A stretch of DNA of 64,000 nt from an uncultured Clostridia bacterium (GCA_947627875.1 CANQXS010000001.1:186001-250000); one strand, 5' to 3'. Numbered from the stretch's first letter, positions 8,842-20,155 are shown. Notes: generated from the sequence alone by a model not told the origin. Numbers and translations are program-made.

Positions 8842-9648
8842 ATGGAGCTATCGAAGACTGTTTTTGTTACCGACCTTGACGGTACGCTTCTAACTACAGA
8901 CAAGCGCATCACCGAAGAGGATTTATCCGCAATCGCGCGCTACAGGCGGCTCGGCGGGCATTTCGGCATCGCCACCGGCAGACCTATCCAAACTACCGTC
9001 AGATACCTCGAAAAGCTTCCCTGCGATATCCCGCTTATCTTATATAACGGCTGCATCGTCTACGACCACTGTAAAGATAAGATCCTTTACGCTTCATATC
9101 TCCCCGAAATTTCAAAGACGATACTTACCGACGTCAGAGAGAGCTTCCCGAACATCTCTCCCGAGATATTCACCTTTAAAGACCAGTATTATTTCATTGT
9201 GAACGACGCCGAGCGCTGGCACCAGAATATTCTCGGCATCGGATACACGAAGCTCGACTCGCATTTACAGATAACCGAGCCCTGGTGCAAAATGCTCTTT
9301 GCCGACGAGCCCGAGGTCATAACCCGACTTGAGGAATACGTTAAAAAATACGACGGCAAGGGATTGAGATTTGTCCGCTCCTGCCCGAAATTCCTCGAAG
9401 TCCTGCCGCTCGACGCTTCAAAAGGCGCGGCGCTCGATATTGCCGTCAGCCTCGCCGGATGCCGCAGTCTTTTCGTAGCCGCGGTGGGGGATTACGACAA
9501 CGATATAGAGCTCCTCAACGCCGCCGATCTCAGCTTTTGCCCCGCTAATTCTCAGGACTGCGTAAAGGCCGAAGCCGACGTCGTTCTTGAAAGCTCCAAC
9601 GACAGCGGCGCAGTCGCCGAGGCTCTGAGAATCCTTGAAAACAGGTAA
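8842..9648 (+). CDS. Cof-type HAD hydrolase
   Basis: A 268-residue haloacid dehalogenase phosphatase. Motif I is DLDGTLLTTDK (residues 11-21), motif II ATGR, and motif IV GDYDNDIELL, which place it in the Cof/IIB group with a large cap domain. Such enzymes dephosphorylate sugar phosphates or cofactors; the substrate cannot be read from sequence. The ATG follows the rluD stop with no gap, so it is probably translated from the same message. Confidence 0.9.
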   Translation: MELSKTVFVTDLDGTLLTTDKRITEEDLSAIARYRRLGGHFGIATGRPIQTTVRYLEKLPCDIPLILYNGCIVYDHCKDKILYASYLPEISKTILTDVRESFPNISPEIFTFKDQYYFIVNDAERWHQNILGIGYTKLDSHLQITEPWCKMLFADEPEVITRLEEYVKKYDGKGLRFVRSCPKFLEVLPLDASKGAALDIAVSLAGCRSLFVAAVGDYDNDIELLNAADLSFCPANSQDCVKAEADVVLESSNDSGAVAEALRILENR

Positions 9649-9651
9649 ATA

Positions 9652-9687
9652 AACGCGAAGGCTTAATGGTCAGTCAGCCTGCGCGTT
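9652..9687 (+). promoter_or_regulatory. Imperfect stem-loop before the transketolase genes
   Basis: Twelve-base arms (9652-9663 and 9676-9687) pair with a single A-G mismatch around a 12-base loop. It lies 17 bases upstream of the GGAGG that serves the next gene and leaves that site free. No T run follows. It may be a processing or stability element; no function is shown. Confidence 0.45.
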
Positions 9688-9716
9688 CTCATACAATAAA
9701 AATGGAGGTATTAAAT

Positions 9717-10562
9717 ATGGATGAATTACTGAAAAAGCAGCTTCAAATAACTGCTTGCAAGGTCAGAATGGGAATTATCGAGGGCGTGTATAACGCCAAA
9801 AGCGGTCACCCCGGCGGCTCTCTCTCGATTGCCGATACGCTGACCTATCTTTACTTTGCAAAAATGAACGTTTATCCCGACAACCCGAAGCTCCCCGAAA
9901 GAGACCGCTTTGTTCTCTCTAAGGGTCACACCGCCCCCGCGCTCTACTCCGTTCTTGCCAACCGCGGATTCTTCCCCGTCGAGGAGCTCAAAACCCTCAG
10001 ACATATAGGCGCGCGCCTTCAGGGTCACCCCGATATGAAGCATATCCCCGGCGTCGATATGTCTACCGGCTCTCTGGGTCAGGGCATTTCCGCCGCCTGC
10101 GGAATGGCTCTTTCCGCCAAGCTTTCGAGCTATACCTATAAGGTCTACGCTATCCTCGGCGACGGCGAGATCGAAGAGGGTCAGGTATGGGAAGCGGCTA
10201 TGTTCGCCGCCCACAATAAGCTCGACAATCTTGTTGCGGTAGTCGACAACAACGGTCTTCAGATCGACGGCAAGATCAGCGACGTCTGCTCGCCCTACCC
10301 GATAACCGACAAATTCGCGGCTTTCGGCTGGCACGTCATCACTATGGACGCCCACGATTTCGATTCCATCGAGAAAGCGTTCAACGAGGCCGAGACCGTT
10401 GTCAACCAGCCCGTCGTCATCGTTCAGACCAGCACCAAGGGCAAGGGCGTTTCGTTTATGGAGAACCAGGTTTCGTGGCACGGCACCGCTCCCAACACAG
10501 AGCAGTATGAACAGGCTATGTCGGAGCTGAAGGCTCAGCTTGCCGAGCTCGAGGCAAACTGA
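9717..10562 (+). CDS. Transketolase, N-terminal (TPP-binding) subunit
   Basis: First half of a split transketolase, which moves two-carbon units between sugar phosphates in the pentose phosphate pathway. The ATG is chosen because GGAGG lies 8 bases upstream; an earlier in-frame ATG has no ribosome-binding site. The 281-residue protein carries the TPP/Mg site GDGEIEEGQVWEAAMFAA ... VDNN and the upstream SGHPGGSLS and KGHTAPALY motifs. The partner follows 63 bases later. Two-gene transketolases are common in Clostridia and Archaea. Confidence 0.95.
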   Translation: MDELLKKQLQITACKVRMGIIEGVYNAKSGHPGGSLSIADTLTYLYFAKMNVYPDNPKLPERDRFVLSKGHTAPALYSVLANRGFFPVEELKTLRHIGARLQGHPDMKHIPGVDMSTGSLGQGISAACGMALSAKLSSYTYKVYAILGDGEIEEGQVWEAAMFAAHNKLDNLVAVVDNNGLQIDGKISDVCSPYPITDKFAAFGWHVITMDAHDFDSIEKAFNEAETVVNQPVVIVQTSTKGKGVSFMENQVSWHGTAPNTEQYEQAMSELKAQLAELEAN

Positions 10563-10625
10563 TGCGCTCGCAGTGCGTCAGCGCTTTTGACTTCAGATTT
10601 TTAGGAAAGGATAGGTTAAATATAA

Positions 10626-11573
10626 ATGGCAGATTTAGTTAAAAAGGCGACCCGTGAAAGCTACGGCGAGGCTCTTGCCGAGCTTGGCGACAAGTATGAG
10701 AACCTCTATGTTCTCGACGCCGACCTTGCGGGTGCGACCAAAACAGGCATTTTCAAGAAGAAATTCCCCGACCGTCATATCGACTGCGGCATCGCCGAGG
10801 CCAATATGATGGGCATAGCCGCCGGTCTTTCCACCACCGGCAAGATCCCGTTCGCTTCCTCGTTCGCGATGTTCGCCGCGGGCAGAGCCTACGAGATAGT
10901 CCGCAACTCGATAGGATATCCCCATCTCAACGTAAAAATAGGCGCTACCCACGCGGGTATCTCGGTCGGCGAGGACGGCGCTTCTCACCAGTGCAACGAG
11001 GATATCGCCCTTATGAGGACTATCCCGGGTATGACCGTTATCAATCCCGCCGACGACGTTGAGGCGAGAGCCGCCGTTGAAGCCGCGATTCTGCACGACG
11101 GGCCGGTTTACATCCGCTTCGGAAGGCTTGCCGTTCCGATCTTCCACGATAAAGACACCTATAAGTTTGAAATAGGCAAGGGCGAGCAGCTCACCGACGG
11201 AACCGACGTTACCGTTATCGCTACCGGACTTATGGTCTATGAGGCGATAAAGGCTGCCGAAGAGCTCAAAAAGGACGGAATCAGCGCGAGGGTGATCAAT
11301 ATCCACACCATCAAGCCGCTCGACAAGGAGCTTGTTGTAAAGGCTGCCAAGGAGACCGGTCTTATCGTAACTGCCGAGGAGCACAGCGTTATCGGCGGTC
11401 TCGGCTCTGCCGTATGCGACGCCGTCTGCGATGAATGCCCCGTAAAGGTCGTAAAGATCGGCGTAAACGACGTCTTCGGTCATTCCGGACCCGCCGCCGA
11501 CCTTCTCAAGGAATTCGGTCTTTGCAGCGAGAATATCGTCGCGACCGTAAAGAAAGCTTTAGCCGAGAAATAA
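10626..11573 (+). CDS. Transketolase, C-terminal subunit
   Basis: Second half of the split transketolase (315 residues), with the pyrimidine-binding domain (EANMMGIAAGLSTTGK and HAGISVGEDGASHQ) and the C-terminal transketolase domain. The glutamate in GIAEAN activates TPP. An AGGAAAGGA site precedes the ATG. The heterotetramer with the preceding gene forms the active enzyme. DXP synthase-like or other two-subunit TPP enzymes are less likely because both halves match transketolase motifs. Confidence 0.95.
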   Translation: MADLVKKATRESYGEALAELGDKYENLYVLDADLAGATKTGIFKKKFPDRHIDCGIAEANMMGIAAGLSTTGKIPFASSFAMFAAGRAYEIVRNSIGYPHLNVKIGATHAGISVGEDGASHQCNEDIALMRTIPGMTVINPADDVEARAAVEAAILHDGPVYIRFGRLAVPIFHDKDTYKFEIGKGEQLTDGTDVTVIATGLMVYEAIKAAEELKKDGISARVINIHTIKPLDKELVVKAAKETGLIVTAEEHSVIGGLGSAVCDAVCDECPVKVVKIGVNDVFGHSGPAADLLKEFGLCSENIVATVKKALAEK

Positions 11574-11581
11574 TACCGATT

Positions 11582-11635
11582 TTATCACTTTTCCGCCCTG
11601 ATGAACATAGAATATCATCAGGGCGGGGGTGATAA
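11582..11635 (+). promoter_or_regulatory. Hairpin burying the yunB ribosome-binding site
   Basis: A perfect 12-base stem, CCGCCCTGATGA (11593-11604) with TCATCAGGGCGG (11615-11626), is extended by a 7-base outer stem TTATCAC (11582-11588) with GTGATAA (11629-11635). The G-rich ribosome-binding site of yunB lies in the 3' arm and the TTG start immediately after it. The fold would compete with translation initiation. No T run follows, so it is not a typical terminator of the transketolase genes. Confidence 0.65.
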
Positions 11636-11636
11636 T

Positions 11637-12284
11637 TTGAGAAGATATTCTTATAAAAAACTCGGCAGACGCATAAGCGGGCGCGGTTTTTTTGCGCTGT
11701 GCCTGCTTTTATGCGGAATGATAATAACGGCTTCGGCAATAAATTCAAGGCTCAAGCCGATAGCCTTCGAGCTTGCAAAAAGCTACGGCTCAAAGGCGGC
11801 GCTCGACGTTATGAGCGAAACGGTCTCGGATTATTTCGATTCCAACGATATAGGTTATTCCGACCTTGTAAGGTTAAAATACAATTCGAGCGGCTTCGTC
11901 ACCTCGGTAGAATACGACAGCGAAGAGCTCAACAAAATGAAGCTCGGCTGCCTCTCGGCGCTTTCAAAGAGCCTCTCAAAGCTCCGCTATTCAAAGATAA
12001 AGGTGCCTTTGGGGAGCATCTTCGGCGACCTTTCTCTCAGCGGAAGGGGACCGAGGATATCGGTAAGGCTCAGCGAGACCGCCGTTCCCGATATCGAGCT
12101 GCTTTCGACCTTCGAGGCGGTCGGGTTCAACCAGTCGCGCCACGAGCTCAGGCTCAGGGTCACCGCTGACGTAACGGTTTATCTGCCGCCGCGCAGCGAG
12201 GAATTTTCGGTCACGCAGGATTATGTTCTTGCGCAGACCGTTATAGTAGGAGACATACCCTCGGGGTATGCGTTTTTGGATTAG
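11637..12284 (+). CDS. yunB: Sporulation protein YunB
   Basis: YunB is made under sigma-E in B. subtilis and contributes to spore formation; its biochemical role is unknown. The TTG start is chosen because GGGGGTGAT lies 4-10 bases upstream; an in-frame ATG 36 bases earlier sits in a hairpin loop without a site. The protein has 215 residues: a basic N-terminus, one membrane segment (about residues 19-40), and a YunB domain with the characteristic VPLGSIFGDLSLSGRGPRI and FEAVGFNQSRHELRL segments. Strongly structured RNA covers its start region. Confidence 0.85.
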   Translation: MRRYSYKKLGRRISGRGFFALCLLLCGMIITASAINSRLKPIAFELAKSYGSKAALDVMSETVSDYFDSNDIGYSDLVRLKYNSSGFVTSVEYDSEELNKMKLGCLSALSKSLSKLRYSKIKVPLGSIFGDLSLSGRGPRISVRLSETAVPDIELLSTFEAVGFNQSRHELRLRVTADVTVYLPPRSEEFSVTQDYVLAQTVIVGDIPSGYAFLD

Positions 12285-14282
<1,998 letters not shown>

Positions 14283-14311
14283 CAATCCAAATTTTTATTC
14301 GGAGGATAATT

Positions 14312-14581
14312 ATGGATATTGACATCAGGCATATTGCAAAGCTCTCGCGGCTCAGAATTTCCGAGGACGAGCTTTCGGGATACGAAAAGGAAATGTCCGA
14401 CATTATTGCGATGGTAGAATCGATGCCGGATATAGAGGACGAGCTCACGGTCGACCCCGACAACGCGATGGCTCTTCGGAGCGACGAGGTCGTTTCCGAC
14501 AAGATACCGCGCGACGAGATACTCAAAAACGCGCCGAAGGTAGTCGCGGGGTGCGTAGTCGTGCCGAAAACGGTTGAATAA
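14312..14581 (+). CDS. gatC: Asp/Glu-tRNA amidotransferase subunit C
   Basis: Small (89 residues) structural subunit that holds GatA and GatB together. The N-terminal IRHIAKLSRLRISEDEL helix pair is typical for GatC, and the C-terminal part is acidic with a conserved DEV...PRDEIL segment. GGAGG precedes the ATG. It begins the gatC-gatA-gatB operon. The complex makes Gln-tRNA-Gln and possibly Asn-tRNA-Asn by transamidation. Confidence 0.94.
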   Translation: MDIDIRHIAKLSRLRISEDELSGYEKEMSDIIAMVESMPDIEDELTVDPDNAMALRSDEVVSDKIPRDEILKNAPKVVAGCVVVPKTVE

Positions 14582-14593
14582 GGAGGGCATAAT

Positions 14594-16051
14594 ATGAAGC
14601 TTTACGAATACAGCGCTTATGAACTCTCCGAAATGCTCAGAGCAAAAAAGATATCTTCCCGCGAGCTCACCGAATCGGTCCTCGACAGGGTTGACGAGGT
14701 CGACGGAAAGGTATCAGCCTACCTTTATACCGACCGCGAAATGTCGCTTAAAGCCGCAGACGAAGCCGATAGGCTCATAGCCTCGGGCAAAGCAGCTTCG
14801 CGCCTTGCGGGCATTCCCATCGGGATAAAGGATAATATCTCGACCAAGGGCATTCCCACGACCTGCGCTTCGAAGATGCTCGAAAACTACGTTCCCGTTT
14901 TCAACGCCACGGTTATGGACAAGCTCGCCGCGGCGGGCTGCGTTATTTCGGGCAAGCTCAATATGGACGAGTTTGCGATGGGCTCCTCGACCGAAAATTC
15001 CTATTTCAAGACCACCCGAAACCCCTTTGATACCGACTGCGTTCCGGGTGGCTCGTCGGGAGGCTCGGCTGCCGCAGTTGCCTGCGGCGAAGCTGTCGTT
15101 GCCCTCGGGTCGGATACGGGCGGCTCTATCCGCCAGCCCGCTTCGCTCTGCGGAGTAGTCGGCTTAAAGCCCACCTACGGCAGCGTTTCGCGCTACGGTC
15201 TCGTGGCGTTCGCGTCGTCGCTCGATCAGATAGGCGTTTTCGGAAGATGCGTTCGCGACGCGGCGCTTTTGCAGGACGAAATTCAGGGCAGCGACCCTAT
15301 GGACGCAACGAGCGCCCGCAGGAGCTATAATTCGCTCTACGACGGTCTTTGCGGAGATATATCCGGTCTTAAAATCGGAATTCCCTCCGAGTATTTCGGA
15401 CTGGGAATAAAGCCCGAGGTCTCGGAAGCCGTTATGAAGAGCGTAAAAGAGCTCGAAAACAGGGGAGCGAAGGTTACAAAAATCTCCCTCCCGTCGACCG
15501 AATACGCTCTTTCGGCTTACTACATCATCGCCTGCGCCGAGGCTTCTTCTAACCTCGCCAGATTTGACGGCGTTAAATACGGCTACCGCGCCAAAGACTG
15601 CGACGGGCTCATTGATATGTACGAAAAGACCCGCAGCGAGGGCTTCGGGCGCGAGGTAAAGCGCAGAATAATGCTCGGAACCTTTGTTTTAAGCTCCGGC
15701 TACTTCGACGCCTATTATAAAAAGGCGAAGCTTTTGCAGAAGCGCATCCAACAGGAATTCGACGACGCCTTTAAGTCAGTCGACGTTATAATCACTCCCA
15801 CTTCGCCCTCGGAGGCGTTCAGAATCGGCGAGCGCGTTTCCGACCCGCTTGCTATGTATGCCGCAGATATCTGCACGGTAACCGTCAATATCGCCGGTCT
15901 GCCCGCCGTAAGCGTTCCCTGCGGCTATTCCGCGAGCGGTCTGCCCTACGGAATGCAGATAATCGGCAGAAAATTCGACGAGCAGACTATTCTCAACGCC
16001 GCCTTTGCTCACGAAAACGCTTTCGGCGGCTTTGCTAAGCCGAAGATTTGA
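14594..16051 (+). CDS. gatA: Asp/Glu-tRNA amidotransferase subunit A
   Basis: Amidase subunit that releases ammonia from glutamine for the transamidation. The 485-residue protein contains the amidase signature with catalytic Lys in [11 protein letters not shown], and the two serines in [13 protein letters not shown] and [13 protein letters not shown] of the Ser-cisSer-Lys triad. AAGGAGGGC precedes the ATG, 12 bases after gatC. Full length for the family. Confidence 0.97.
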   Translation: MKLYEYSAYELSEMLRAKKISSRELTESVLDRVDEVDGKVSAYLYTDREMSLKAADEADRLIASGKAASRLAGIPIGIKDNISTKGIPTTCASKMLENYVPVFNATVMDKLAAAGCVISGKLNMDEFAMGSSTENSYFKTTRNPFDTDCVPGGSSGGSAAAVACGEAVVALGSDTGGSIRQPASLCGVVGLKPTYGSVSRYGLVAFASSLDQIGVFGRCVRDAALLQDEIQGSDPMDATSARRSYNSLYDGLCGDISGLKIGIPSEYFGLGIKPEVSEAVMKSVKELENRGAKVTKISLPSTEYALSAYYIIACAEASSNLARFDGVKYGYRAKDCDGLIDMYEKTRSEGFGREVKRRIMLGTFVLSSGYFDAYYKKAKLLQKRIQQEFDDAFKSVDVIITPTSPSEAFRIGERVSDPLAMYAADICTVTVNIAGLPAVSVPCGYSASGLPYGMQIIGRKFDEQTILNAAFAHENAFGGFAKPKI

Positions 16052-16064
16052 GGGAGGGACCGTT

Positions 16065-17504
16065 ATGATGATTAAAGGATATGAGGTCGTCGTCGGGCTT
16101 GAAGTCCACGCCGAGCTCAACACAAAGACAAAGATATATTGCAGCTGCCGCAACTCGTTCGGTCTTGAGGTAAACACTCAGGTCTGCCCGATTTGCCTCG
16201 GAATGCCGGGAACGCTGCCCACTCTCAACGAAAAAGTCGTTGAATACGCGATAAAAATGGGTCATGCGCTCAACTGCAAGATAAACCGCATCTGCAAGCA
16301 GGACCGCAAAAACTATTTCTATCCCGACCTTCCCAAGTCTTACCAGATATCTCAGGCGGATATCCCGCTCTGCGCCGACGGCTATCTCGACGTTATAATG
16401 GACGGCGGCGAGGTGAAGCGCATAGGCGTCGAAAGGATCCATATCGAGGAGGACGCCGGAAAGCTCCTTCATTCCGATAAATTCGACGGCTCTCTCGTAG
16501 ATTTCAACCGCTGCGGCGTTCCGCTCATCGAGATCGTTTCCCGCCCCGATATGCGCGGCTCCGACGAGGCAAAAGCCTATCTCGAAACCATTCGCTCGAT
16601 ACTCAAATACATCGACATTTCCGACTGCAAGATGCAGGAGGGCTCTATCCGCTGCGACGTAAACGTGTCGGTCCATAAGCCCGGCGAGCCCTTCGGTACG
16701 CGCTGCGAGATGAAAAACGTAAACAGCTTCTCGGCAGCCGTCAGGGGCATCGACTACGAAGCCAACCGCCAGATAGAGATTTTGGAGGCGGGCGGAACCG
16801 TTACCCAGGAGACCCGCCGCTGGGACGACCAGAAGGGCGTAAGCGTTTCTATGAGAACCAAGGAAGACGCTCAGGATTACCGCTACTTCCCCGAGCCCGA
16901 CCTTCTTACTATAGTCGTGCCGCAGGAAAAGGTCGACGAGCTCAAGAGAACTCTCCCCGAGCTTCCCAACGCAAAGATAATGCGCTATGTCCGCGACTAC
17001 GGTCTGAGCCACTACGACGCCGCTATGATAGTTGACGTTGTCGAGAAGTCGGCGTTCTTTGAAAAGTGCATCGAAGCGGGGTGCAAGTCGCCGAAGCTCC
17101 TTTCAAACTGGATATTGGGCGAGATATCGAAGTTTATGAACGAGGGAACCGCAATCGAAGACACCAAGCTCACCCCCAAAAAGATGGCTGAGCTTGTTGG
17201 GCTCATCGACAGCGGAAAGATATCGACCGCCGCGGGCAAAACCGTGTTCGATATCATCGTCAAAGAGGACGCCGACATTCAGAAGATAATCGAGGAAAAG
17301 GGTCTTGCGCAGGTGTCCGACGACTCCGCGCTCGAAGCTATCGCCGACGAAGTCCTTAAGGCTAACGAAAAGTCGGTCAGCGACTATCTCGGCGGAAAAA
17401 CCAACGCCCTCGGCTACCTTGTCGGACAGTGCATGAAGGCTTCAAAGGGCAGGGCAAACCCCGGCAGAATGAAGGAGATAATCCTCTCGAAGATCAACGG
17501 CTGA
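16065..17504 (+). CDS. gatB: Asp/Glu-tRNA amidotransferase subunit B
   Basis: Kinase and tRNA-binding subunit of GatCAB. The ATG here follows GGGAGGG with good spacing, whereas an upstream in-frame start lies inside gatA. The 479-residue protein starts with the GatB signature YEVVVGLEVHAELNTKTK, contains the zinc-site cysteines (CSC ... CPICLGMPG), and ends in the Yqey-like helical tail (NPGRMKEIILSKI). Its 3' end overlaps the end of the converging membrane protein gene by 11 bases. Confidence 0.97.
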   Translation: MMIKGYEVVVGLEVHAELNTKTKIYCSCRNSFGLEVNTQVCPICLGMPGTLPTLNEKVVEYAIKMGHALNCKINRICKQDRKNYFYPDLPKSYQISQADIPLCADGYLDVIMDGGEVKRIGVERIHIEEDAGKLLHSDKFDGSLVDFNRCGVPLIEIVSRPDMRGSDEAKAYLETIRSILKYIDISDCKMQEGSIRCDVNVSVHKPGEPFGTRCEMKNVNSFSAAVRGIDYEANRQIEILEAGGTVTQETRRWDDQKGVSVSMRTKEDAQDYRYFPEPDLLTIVVPQEKVDELKRTLPELPNAKIMRYVRDYGLSHYDAAMIVDVVEKSAFFEKCIEAGCKSPKLLSNWILGEISKFMNEGTAIEDTKLTPKKMAELVGLIDSGKISTAAGKTVFDIIVKEDADIQKIIEEKGLAQVSDDSALEAIADEVLKANEKSVSDYLGGKTNALGYLVGQCMKASKGRANPGRMKEIILSKING

Positions 17505-18507
17505 CGCCGCGCCGCTCGCTCAGCGTTATAAAAACCATCGCGGCAACGCAAATAACCGGAATAAGGCTCGGGCTTTGGCTCAGCCTTATTTTTTCTGAAG
17601 CCGCGGCTTCTATTCCGAGCCTGCCGAGGAGGCGCTGAATCACAAATGCATAACCCGCGGTAAGGGGCAGAGCAATAAGCCTTGAAACACAGAATTTTGT
17701 AAGCCCGAAGCTGCCGCCAGCGACCGAGAATATCTGCATTATAACGCACAGCCCTCCGAAGCCGAGAAGCAGCGCCACGGTGACAAGCGATACGCCTTTA
17801 CAGGTTGATAATCCCGCTATGTTAGAAATTTCAAGTATCGCGGCAAGGTATTTTACTTCGGAAAGGCACGGAAAATACGCGAAAAGAATCGCCTTGAGCG
17901 CTGAAAAGAATACTATCATAGCGCATATCCCGACCATCGCTCCGGCGGCTGAGTTTACGCTGTCGGTCATAAGCTTTGTCGAGAAGCCGGAAACCTGTAA
18001 AGCTTTTTTGCTTGACACGTTTCTATGCCTTAACAGGTACACGGCATACATAGTAGCGTTTGAAAGTATCACCGCGAGCAGCGCCGCGATGCCGAATTCC
18101 GCGCGCCCGAATACTGCTTCTCCCGCAACTCCCGCCGCAAAAGCCGGTCCGCAGCCGTAGCAGAAGCATATAGCTTCCTCGGCTTCACTGCGCGATATTC
18201 TCCCGCTGTCGACCGTTTCTGCAAGCAGCTTTGCGCCGACCGGATAGCCGCCGATGTTTCCGAAGATAAAAGCCGTCAGGATATCTGCGTCGAGCCTTTT
18301 AAACCGAATCAAGCGTGTAACAACGCCGCTTTTCGATATCGCCCCCGAGATAACGGTCATCGCAAAAAGCGAGGGGATTATCCTGTAGGCGCAGCTTTCC
18401 AGCGATTCCGTTACCGCCTCCGAGACCTCCCGCTGCTTTAATATCAGCATCACGCCTACCGCCGCAAGCGCCGCGAAAACGAGATAATCGGCGACCTTTT
18501 TTCTCAT
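17494..18507 (-). CDS. YlbJ-like membrane protein, nucleoside-recognition (Gate) domain
   Basis: The start is placed at the ATG that begins MRKKVADYL, because GGGGTGAAG precedes it; a longer frame overlaps the opposite promoter region. The 337-residue protein is almost all hydrophobic with about eight membrane segments. The motif GNIGGYPVGAKLLAE, followed by ISRSEAEEAICFCYGCGPAF, is typical of the YlbJ/SpmA-type Gate family; YlbJ is a sigma-E sporulation membrane protein in B. subtilis. Placement next to yqfC-yqfD supports a sporulation role. It is transcribed divergently from yqfC and convergently with gatB. Confidence 0.8.
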   Translation of the reverse strand: MRKKVADYLVFAALAAVGVMLILKQREVSEAVTESLESCAYRIIPSLFAMTVISGAISKSGVVTRLIRFKRLDADILTAFIFGNIGGYPVGAKLLAETVDSGRISRSEAEEAICFCYGCGPAFAAGVAGEAVFGRAEFGIAALLAVILSNATMYAVYLLRHRNVSSKKALQVSGFSTKLMTDSVNSAAGAMVGICAMIVFFSALKAILFAYFPCLSEVKYLAAILEISNIAGLSTCKGVSLVTVALLLGFGGLCVIMQIFSVAGGSFGLTKFCVSRLIALPLTAGYAFVIQRLLGRLGIEAAASEKIRLSQSPSLIPVICVAAMVFITLSERRGVSR

Positions 18508-18607
18508 TGACTTCACCCCGAAAATAGTTTGTCTTGAAAATTCTATGCCGCAGATAAGACGAGTATAATTAACCGAGGCAAATTTGATTGATTTGGGGGA
18601 CAAAAAT

Positions 18608-18886
18608 ATGTCGGAAGTATTGAAAAAGCTCCGCGAAAAGGCTCGCAGAGCCACTTATACCGAGGTTTATGTGACCGTCGCGGGAGGGCGCAGCGCCGTT
18701 ATAGAGAACGTAACGCATGTATACGAATGCAACGAGATCCTTGCGCGAATCAAAACCGCCGACGGCGATATTTCAATCTGGGGCGAAGAGCTTAAAATGT
18801 CGAGCTTTAAAGAGGGAATAGTCAGGATAAACGGCAGGATAACCTCGGTCGAGTTTACGGAAAGGGCAGGCGTAAAAGATGATTGA
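18608..18886 (+). CDS. yqfC: Sporulation protein YqfC
   Basis: A 92-residue beta-rich protein matching YqfC (about 93 residues in B. subtilis), expressed under sigma-E. The ATG is chosen because GGGGG lies 8 bases upstream; a TTG eight codons earlier is a weaker alternative. The core ENVTHVYECNEILARIKTADGDISIWG and LKMSSFKEGIVRINGRI pattern is characteristic. It overlaps yqfD by 8 bases, as in other spore formers. A TATAAT-like box lies 40 bases upstream without a good -35 box, as expected if an alternative sigma factor is used. Confidence 0.85.
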   Translation: MSEVLKKLREKARRATYTEVYVTVAGGRSAVIENVTHVYECNEILARIKTADGDISIWGEELKMSSFKEGIVRINGRITSVEFTERAGVKDD

Positions 18887-20048
18887 GGCTCTTATTTTCG
18901 GCGAGGTATCATTTAAAATCGACGGCTTCGACGTCGCCCTGATGAACGAGAAGCTCTATAAAGCCTGTAAAGTAATTTCACTTTACGCCAAGTCCGACTC
19001 GCTCTATCTCACGACTTCCGGAAGATTCGAGAAAAAAGTTCTGTCGCTGTGCGAAGGCGCAGGCTGCGTATGCGAAGTTATAAGCCGCAGGGGAGCGGTT
19101 TTCACACTGAAAAAATACCGCAAAAGATTCGGTCTCGCATTCGGTGCTGTTTTTGCGGCTGCTGCGCTGTTTTTGCTGTCAAATATTGTAATGAAGGTCG
19201 AGATCACGGGCGTGACCGACGAAGCCGTTACCGAGGAGATACGCTCGATCCTGAGCGACGAGGGTCTCCGCGCGGGGGCATATATCCCTTCGCTCAACTT
19301 TTTTAAGCTTGCGAACAAGCTCTTTTCGTCGTCCGAAAACGTCGCCTGGGCTTCGATAGGAAACATCGGCTCGGTGGTATATGTGAACGTCACTACGCCC
19401 ACGCTTAAGCCGAAAGACGCAGAAAACAGGCGTGTTCCCTGCGACATCGTCGCTTCTCACGACGCGGTAGTCGTTAGCGCCGAGGTAATGATCGGCAGGC
19501 TCGAGGTCCTTATCGGCGACGACGTTTATAAAGGTCAGACGCTCGTAAGCGGCAGGATAGAGCGCGGCGAAGACCCGCCGAGGCTCTGCCATTCCTACGC
19601 GCGAATAACCGGAAGATACGAGGAAAGCATAACGATTGAACAGAAATATACCGAGGAAGTCGTCTCACAGGGGGATGTTTTTTACCGCAGAAGCCTCAAT
19701 CTTTTCGAGCTCGAGCTCCCGCTGCCAGGGGATATCCTCGACCCAGACGCCGAGTATTCCGTAAGGAGCTTAACAACGCCTGTAAAGCTGTTCGGGTTTA
19801 CACTTCCGATTTCGGTTACTACGCGGGAATATACCGAGCTTCGCGGCGATGTGAAGACATATTCGACCGCCGAGGCGCTCAGCGAGCTTTACAAGCGGCT
19901 TGAAAACTACGAAAACGAAATTCTTGACGGTGTAACGGTCATCGACAGAAGGGTAGAGGAATGCGACTCGGAGGACGGCGTTGCGCTGATTGTTGACTAC
20001 ATTCTCGAAGGCGAGATAGGGACGCCGTCCGAAATATATATAAAATAA
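18879..20048 (+). CDS. yqfD: Sporulation protein YqfD
   Basis: A 389-residue membrane protein needed for efficient sporulation in B. subtilis, with unknown mechanism. It has one membrane segment (about residues 85-108) after a soluble N-terminal domain, then FtsQ/POTRA-like beta domains starting at KVEITGVTDEAVTEEI, an arrangement typical of the family. The start overlaps yqfC. The chain of yqfC, yqfD, phoH, ybeY and era matches the conserved Firmicutes order. Confidence 0.9.
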   Translation: MIEALIFGEVSFKIDGFDVALMNEKLYKACKVISLYAKSDSLYLTTSGRFEKKVLSLCEGAGCVCEVISRRGAVFTLKKYRKRFGLAFGAVFAAAALFLLSNIVMKVEITGVTDEAVTEEIRSILSDEGLRAGAYIPSLNFFKLANKLFSSSENVAWASIGNIGSVVYVNVTTPTLKPKDAENRRVPCDIVASHDAVVVSAEVMIGRLEVLIGDDVYKGQTLVSGRIERGEDPPRLCHSYARITGRYEESITIEQKYTEEVVSQGDVFYRRSLNLFELELPLPGDILDPDAEYSVRSLTTPVKLFGFTLPISVTTREYTELRGDVKTYSTAEALSELYKRLENYENEILDGVTVIDRRVEECDSEDGVALIVDYILEGEIGTPSEIYIK

Positions 20049-20077
20049 GCTTTTTACGGGATTTTTGCCGCGGGATA

Positions 20078-20106
20078 TTGAATTATCCGGCGGCTTCTGC
20101 TATAAT
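20078..20106 (+). promoter_or_regulatory. Sigma-A promoter of phoH, inside a dyad
   Basis: TTGAAT (20078-20083) and TATAAT (20101-20106) lie 17 bases apart, and a TGC extends the -10 box. The -35 hexamer sits in the loop of an imperfect inverted repeat, GCCGCGGGATA (20068-20078) with TATCCGGCGGC (20083-20093), paired except for one G-G. The dyad could be an operator or chance structure. Confidence 0.75.
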
Positions 20107-20155
20107 AATCGAAGAAGCACGAATACAAGGTCGTTAAAACGAAAGGATACACCAA

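Noticed and set aside
10635-11483. Long antisense frame (282 codons) in the transketolase C-terminal gene
   Set aside because: Same cause as above; no protein motif.
16035-17012. Long open frame (325 codons) antisense to gatB
   Set aside because: Shadow of the real gene, with no domain and no ribosome-binding site.
18564-18569. TATAAT before yqfC as a sigma-A promoter
   Set aside because: No -35 box at a usable spacing; yqfC is expected to use a sporulation sigma factor.
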